A DNA stretch of 64,000 bases from an uncultured Methanomassiliicoccaceae archaeon (GTDB lineage Archaea; Thermoplasmatota; Thermoplasmata; Methanomassiliicoccales; Methanomethylophilaceae): assembly GCA_905187815.1 (NCBI GenBank), contig CAJJJM010000001.1:205857-269856 (forward strand), written 5' to 3'. Shown piece by piece: positions 60,576 through 64,000 of the stretch (the stretch's first letter is position 1; each line of letters begins with the position of its first letter). The position numbers and the translations under genes are program-made. A model generated the notes under the pieces. The model was given only the letters and a program-made list of their open reading frames with translations. It ran no database searches and had not been told where the DNA came from.

Positions 60576-60899
60576 ATGAAGATGGTGATGGCTATAATCA
60601 GGCCCGAGCGTCTGCAGTGCGTCAAGGACGCTCTGAAGGACATCGGTGTCAGCGGCATGACGATAACCCATGTGACCGGGCGCGGGGAGCAGATGGGACT
60701 CAAGTTCACTACCAGGGTCGGCGAGTTCGTCGTCGACGAGATCGAGAAGGTGAAGATCGAGGTGGTCATCGACGACGAGGACCTGGACCGCGTGATAACC
60801 ACAATCAGAAGGTTCTCCGAGACGGGGAACCCCGGTGACGGGAGGATCTTCGTCATTCCCGTGGAGCAGTCCATAAGGATCAGGACAGTGGAGGGCTGA
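60576..60899 (+). CDS. glnK: PII signal protein GlnK
   Basis: A 107-residue PII protein: MKMVMAIIRPERLQCVKDAL start, VTGRGEQMG T-loop base, and the ATP/2-oxoglutarate B-loop SETGNPGDGRIFVIPVE, ending IRIRTVEG. Where bacteria carry Tyr51 in the T-loop this has Phe (VGEFVV), so uridylylation is not expected, as in other archaea. The T-loop is also poor in the usual Tyr46/Arg47 pair. It senses 2-oxoglutarate and ADP/ATP and blocks AmtB. Confidence 0.92.
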   Translation: MKMVMAIIRPERLQCVKDALKDIGVSGMTITHVTGRGEQMGLKFTTRVGEFVVDEIEKVKIEVVIDDEDLDRVITTIRRFSETGNPGDGRIFVIPVEQSIRIRTVEG

Positions 60900-60942
60900 G
60901 CCGAGGAGGGTCGGACACCGCTGTTTCCTCCAAACTCCTTAG

Positions 60943-60966
60943 CCGCCGTCCCGTCTGGGGCGGCGG
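60943..60966 (+). terminator. Terminator after glnK
   Basis: CCGCCGTCCC-GTCT-GGGGCGGCGG, a 10-bp stem with one G-U pair, 43 nt after the glnK stop. Confidence 0.6.
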
Positions 60967-61043
60967 TCATCAGATCGTGGAGATCGCGACTTCACCGCTT
61001 TTTCGATGGAATCATCGGCATTCATGTTGTTATGAGAACAGTA

Positions 61044-61118
61044 TGGTGCGATTGCCGGGAATCGAACCCGGGTCAGAAGCTTGGGAAGCTCCCGTCCTAA
61101 CCGCTGGACTACAATCGC
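61044..61118 (-). tRNA. tRNA-Gly (CCC), CCA encoded
   Basis: Minus-strand cloverleaf: acceptor GCGATTG/CAATCGC, anticodon stem GGAGC/GCTTC with loop TTCCCAA (anticodon CCC), T arm CCGGG-TTCGATT-CCCGG. CCA is encoded at 61044-61046. TATA TTAAATA at about 61145 lies 26 nt upstream. Confidence 0.93.
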
Positions 61119-61207
61119 AGTGCAGCCTTCAATGTAGTTCTTGTATTTAACTACCTATGAAACCGACCGACTGTCTTTTTATATCACCGTCATATTCCAA
61201 GAATCAC

Positions 61208-61283
61208 GGGCCCGTGGTCTAGGGGTTATGACGTCGCCCTTACAAGGCGAAGGTCGCCGGTTCAAATCCGGCCGGGCCCACCA
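61208..61283 (+). tRNA. tRNA-Val (UAC), CCA encoded
   Basis: Acceptor GGGCCCG/CGGGCCC, anticodon stem TCGCC/GGCGA with loop CTTACAA (anticodon TAC), T arm GCCGG-TTCAAAT-CCGGC, CCA at 61281-61283. TATA TTTTTATATC at about 61176 is divergent from the tRNA-Gly promoter. Confidence 0.95.
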
Positions 61284-61345
61284 TCTAGTCTCATTCTCTT
61301 TCTGCGCTTAACTTTAAATAAGGCCATGTTCTCGGGGGGCGTATC

Positions 61346-61421
61346 GGACTCGTGGTCTAGGGGTTATGACGTCGCCTTCACACGGCGGAGGTCGCCGGTT
61401 CAAATCCGGCCGGGTCCACCA
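61346..61421 (+). tRNA. tRNA-Val (CAC), CCA encoded
   Basis: Acceptor GGACTCG/CGGGTCC, anticodon stem TCGCC/GGCGG with loop TTCACAC (anticodon CAC), D and T arms identical to the neighbouring tRNA-Val(UAC). CCA at 61419-61421. Own TATA TTTAAATA at about 61312. Confidence 0.94.
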
Positions 61422-61492
61422 TACAACTTCTATCAATTCCCATCGAACCGGGCGTCATCATCATATCCTGCATCCCCGATACGACCGTCATC

Positions 61493-62881
61493 ATGGCAGA
61501 CTATCCAGATTTGCAGACCACCGAAGAGGGCAGGGAGTACGAGAAGCAGATCGACATGTTCCTCTCTGGAGAGAAGAGGGACTTCCCCAGCTACTACGGC
61601 GGGATGAAGGTGGCATCCGGCACCGAGTTCGTCATCACCAGTCCTATCGACGAATCCATCACCTACGGAAGGTTCCAGGAGCCTGAGGAGGGCATCATGG
61701 TCGAGGCCGTCACCGCGGCGAAGACAGCCTTCGAGTCGTGGTCCAAGGTCCCTGTGGCAGAGCGCGCCGCATACTTCGAGAAGTATCTGAACCTCCTGAA
61801 GGCCAGGAGGCTCTACTACGCGGCCATGGTCACGGTGTCGGCCGGGATGGTCCGTCAGGACGCCCTGTCGGAGGTCGATTCGCTCATCGCCGCCTTGGAG
61901 GGCATACTCGCGGATGCCGCATCGTACAAGGGCAAGCCGTTCGGGGTCTGGGCCGTCATATCGGCGCACAACTCGCCGATGGCGTCCCCGATAGCATATG
62001 CGGTGGCCGCCATGGTCGCAGGGAACTCCGTTGTGATGAACCCGTCCAAGTACTGCCCCACCCCGGTGTACTCGTTCTATGAGGCGATGGAGAAGTACGG
62101 TCTCCCAGGAGGCGTGCTGAACCTCGTCGTGGACAGGAAGGATGAATCCACCGAGGAGTTGGCCAACGACATGCGTGTGGCCGGCATCGCCGCCAGCGGT
62201 TCCGGGGACAGGCTGGAGGACCTGATGTTCCTCCAGGTGGACGACGAGCTCAGGTTCATCAACGACATCAAGGGCATGAACCCCGCGATCGTGTACAGGC
62301 CGTCGGACATGAAGGCCGCCGCGAGGGACATAGTTGAGTCTGCCTTCGCCTTCAGCGGCCAGCGTCTTTACTCCTGCTCCAAGGTCATAGTCACCGCCGA
62401 GGACCAGAAGCGTCTGATCGAGAACATCTCCGAGATCATGAAGGACCTGGAGGTCGGCGATCCTGTGAACGACACAGCGTTCACAGGGCCGATCATCAGC
62501 AAGGATGCCGTCAAGCGCTTCAAGGATCTTGCGATGGAGAACATGCCTTTCACGATCTCCAAGGCTCCCGGTGCCGTCGATGCGCCTTCCGAACTCTATG
62601 TGTCGCCCATCGTCGTCTCGGGTCTCGATGAGGAGAACGAGCTAGGGTACATGGACTCGGGTCTGCCGATCCTCAACATAAAGGTGGTCGAGTCGCTGGA
62701 CCGCGCCTTCGAGGAGCTCGAGGACACGGAGTGCGGTCTGTCCGCAGGCATCTTCGCCAAGGATCCGAAGGTCATCGCCCGCTTCAAGGAGCAGGTCGAT
62801 GTGCCTCACACCTACGTCAACCAGAGCAGCCGCTCGCTGGGCGCCGCCAACGGTGCGGTGCTCGCGAACTTCTGCAGGTGA
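61493..62881 (+). CDS. Aldehyde dehydrogenase-family protein lacking the catalytic Cys
   Basis: A 462-residue ALDH-fold protein related to P5C or succinate-semialdehyde dehydrogenases: VWAVISAHNSPMASPIAYAV, MVAGNSVVMNPSKYCPTPVY, MEKYGLPGGVLNLV and the C-terminal VPHTYVNQSSRSLGAANGA. The active-site block reads FAFSGQRLYSCSKV; the family has GQ-K/R-C, so position 292 is Leu, with a Cys three residues later (C295). The catalytic Glu segment (normally ELGGKNP) reads NDIKGMNP. It is therefore either inactive or uses another chemistry. The nearby tRNA-Val genes have no functional link. Confidence 0.85.
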   Translation: MADYPDLQTTEEGREYEKQIDMFLSGEKRDFPSYYGGMKVASGTEFVITSPIDESITYGRFQEPEEGIMVEAVTAAKTAFESWSKVPVAERAAYFEKYLNLLKARRLYYAAMVTVSAGMVRQDALSEVDSLIAALEGILADAASYKGKPFGVWAVISAHNSPMASPIAYAVAAMVAGNSVVMNPSKYCPTPVYSFYEAMEKYGLPGGVLNLVVDRKDESTEELANDMRVAGIAASGSGDRLEDLMFLQVDDELRFINDIKGMNPAIVYRPSDMKAAARDIVESAFAFSGQRLYSCSKVIVTAEDQKRLIENISEIMKDLEVGDPVNDTAFTGPIISKDAVKRFKDLAMENMPFTISKAPGAVDAPSELYVSPIVVSGLDEENELGYMDSGLPILNIKVVESLDRAFEELEDTECGLSAGIFAKDPKVIARFKEQVDVPHTYVNQSSRSLGAANGAVLANFCR

Positions 62882-63469
62882 TCAATAGATCTTAACATCC
62901 CTGGCCACCGCCCGTATGGGCTTGGCCAGGGCCATCAGATCGTTCTTGCGGTAACGTTTCCTGTCGCCCTCAGCATCCGGGCGTCTGAGCTGGACCTGCA
63001 GAGCGCCGCTCATGCTGTGGATGAGCTTATGGGCGTCCTCGAGCGTCAGGCGCTCCGGGTCCAGGTAGAGCTTGACGCCGAACCTGCAGTCTCCTTTCCC
63101 GAGGATCTCCAGCGATTCCTGCTGTGTCTTCACAGGGAACATGTCGAGCACGATGATGGCGTCGTTAACGTATCCGGCGCCGATGAGGTCATCCAGCATA
63201 TCGGGGTGCTTCCCGTTCGTCTCCACAACGGAGATGATGTGTTTCGGCATGACGTTCTTGATGAGCCTGTGGATCCCGTCGAACTCCAGGATGTCCTTTC
63301 CGCATCCCCTGAACAGGACCCCGTCCAGAGAATCCCTGTCGTTGTAGATCGTGTTGGCGACCTCGACCTCGCTGACTCCCTCGCCGGAGCCATCGGACAC
63401 CTCGACCGCGGACAGTAGGAAGCCTGGGTACGAGACAGTGTCCGTCCTGCGAAAATCCGAGATGTACAT
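62882..63469 (-). CDS. NrdG/PflA-like radical-SAM relative without cluster cysteines
   Basis: A 195-residue protein. The opening ISDFRRTDTVSYPGFLLSAVEV matches the start of anaerobic NrdG/pyruvate formate-lyase-activase-like proteins, and LDGVLFRGCGKDILEFDGI and VVETNGKHPDMLDDLIGAGYV match their later strands (the usual FSGGEP is FRGCGK). Where the CxxxCxxC loop should be, the sequence is SDGSGEGVSEVEVAN, with no Cys. It cannot bind the usual [4Fe-4S] cluster, so a non-radical or regulatory role is likely. The next gene upstream is 23 nt away on the same strand. Identification is by pattern only. Confidence 0.6.
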   Translation of the reverse strand: MYISDFRRTDTVSYPGFLLSAVEVSDGSGEGVSEVEVANTIYNDRDSLDGVLFRGCGKDILEFDGIHRLIKNVMPKHIISVVETNGKHPDMLDDLIGAGYVNDAIIVLDMFPVKTQQESLEILGKGDCRFGVKLYLDPERLTLEDAHKLIHSMSGALQVQLRRPDAEGDRKRYRKNDLMALAKPIRAVARDVKIY

Positions 63470-63492
63470 CGACCCGGTATCGCCATCGTGGT

Positions 63493-64000
63493 CTAAAGAG
63501 TTGACTCCGAGTCCAGGCTGGAGATGAGTGTCTCCAGGACCTCACAGGAGCCGCGATCCAGATCGTCCAGCACCATCAGGGCGCCGCCGCGCATGACGGA
63601 GACCGAGGCAACGGACAGGGCGTACTCCCCGGACCATGTGCGGGTGAGGATGGGGTGGCATGCATGTTCGAACCCGTGGCTCGCGAGACGGCACAGGTCG
63701 GTGTTGGTCTCGAGGCACCCCTTCATGTTCCCGTAGCCGGGGCACAGAACGATGCCGCCGACCCCGTAGCCCTCTACCGCCTCAACGTTCTCCATGAGGG
63801 ACTCCACATCTCCGCCGGGGACTGACACGGGGCATCCCCGTGCGACTGACAGGATCGCGGTCTCTCCCAGGCGGTCGGCGTCGGTCATGCAGATGAGAGG
63901 CGAGTGTCCCGGGACCGCCGCTATGCCGGCTGCAAGGCACACGGGGTCCGCGGATTCCAGGATCATCCCCAGTCCCGTATCAGCCGCAGCTTCGGCAGCC
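63493..64000 (-). CDS. CdhD/CdhE-like corrinoid protein barrel domain, 5' end beyond window
   Basis: The visible C-terminal 168 residues read AAEAAADTGLGMILESADPV, PLICMTDADRLGETAILSVARGCPVSV, GVGGIVLCPGYGN and end RGGALMVLDDLDRGSCEVLETLISSL. The strand-loop order resembles the TIM barrel of acetyl-CoA decarbonylase/synthase corrinoid subunits (PF03599). It ends with the barrel and has no C-terminal B12-binding domain. The frame stays open to the right edge, so the start is outside. No other CODH/ACS gene is visible. It forms a likely operon with the degenerate radical-SAM gene 23 nt downstream. Confidence 0.6.
   Translation of the reverse strand, partial: AAEAAADTGLGMILESADPVCLAAGIAAVPGHSPLICMTDADRLGETAILSVARGCPVSVPGGDVESLMENVEAVEGYGVGGIVLCPGYGNMKGCLETNTDLCRLASHGFEHACHPILTRTWSGEYALSVASVSVMRGGALMVLDDLDRGSCEVLETLISSLDSESTL

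Noticed and set aside
1..64000. CRISPR arrays, insertion sequences, integrases or phage genes
   Set aside because: No regularly spaced repeats, transposase motifs or terminal inverted repeats were seen. The AT-rich patches at 19.8-20.2 and 44.0-45.6 kb are the only signs of foreign or decaying DNA.

Overview
The window is archaeal, GC-rich and densely coded on both strands. The lineage markers are archaeal: archease, L-aspartate dehydrogenase, type II GAPDH with archaeal PGK, class I CCA-adding enzyme, RadB, Bud32, archaeal NAC, AlaX-L, isopentenyl phosphate kinase with type 2 IDI and a GGPP synthase, and TATA boxes at about -27. An energy-converting Ech hydrogenase operon, HypC, corrinoid-type genes and a solitary 5S rRNA gene not linked to 16S/23S point to a Thermoplasmatota methanogen, most likely Methanomassiliicoccales. 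That placement is inference; no mcr or methyltransferase gene lies in the window.

Layout. 1-5 kb: a truncated formyltransferase, archease, an HD hydrolase, a divergent Crp/Fnr regulator and hybrid cluster protein pair sharing a palindromic operator, and aspartate dehydrogenase. 5-11 kb: M24 peptidase, TldD/TldE pair, a rubredoxin-glutamate synthase fusion and two small proteins. 11-18.9 kb: ketol-acid reductoisomerase, two tandem SNF-type transporters with a MarR gene, a drug-type MFS exporter, an acetyltransferase and a nitrilase. 18.9-20.2 kb: an AT-rich patch with two tiny ORFs and a flavodoxin gene, each behind a promoter carrying paired TTTAGG-N4-CCTAAA boxes, and an ATPase relic. 20.2-25.4 kb: echABCDEF. 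25.5-30.6 kb: a degenerate ATPase, glycerol kinase, CoA-disulfide reductase-rhodanese and a degenerate nuclease-like ORF. 30.8-37.3 kb: tRNA-Pro, CCA-adding enzyme, two tandem acetolactate synthases and a CBS membrane protein.

37.4-48.5 kb: GAPDH-PGK, RdgB-Bud32, AIM24-like and DUF5714 proteins, RadB, a second (intact) ATPase in a local AT-rich patch, and an isoprenoid operon. 48.5-51.8 kb: 5S rRNA, HypC, NAC, AlaX-L and an Lrp regulator. 51.9-58.4 kb: a bacterial-type AspRS, a metal-box promoter feeding a structured leader and an 18-codon ORF, long CbiX, GatCAB and a DUF2284 protein. 58.4-64 kb: a TPR protein, amtB-glnK behind two identical-core operators, three tRNA genes, an aldehyde dehydrogenase without its catalytic cysteine, an NrdG-like radical-SAM relative without its cluster cysteines, and the end of a CdhE/CdhD-like gene.

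How parts fit together. Ech, HypC, flavodoxin and the metal boxes belong to redox and iron economy. AspRS plus GatCAB suggests tRNA-dependent Asn synthesis. AmtB/GlnK, aspartate dehydrogenase and the glutamate-synthase fusion belong to nitrogen handling. A recurring theme is paralogues that have lost catalytic residues (ATPase, aldehyde dehydrogenase, radical SAM, nuclease). The most novel-looking items are the metal-box regulon with its micro-ORFs and structured leader, and the right-edge gene pair.
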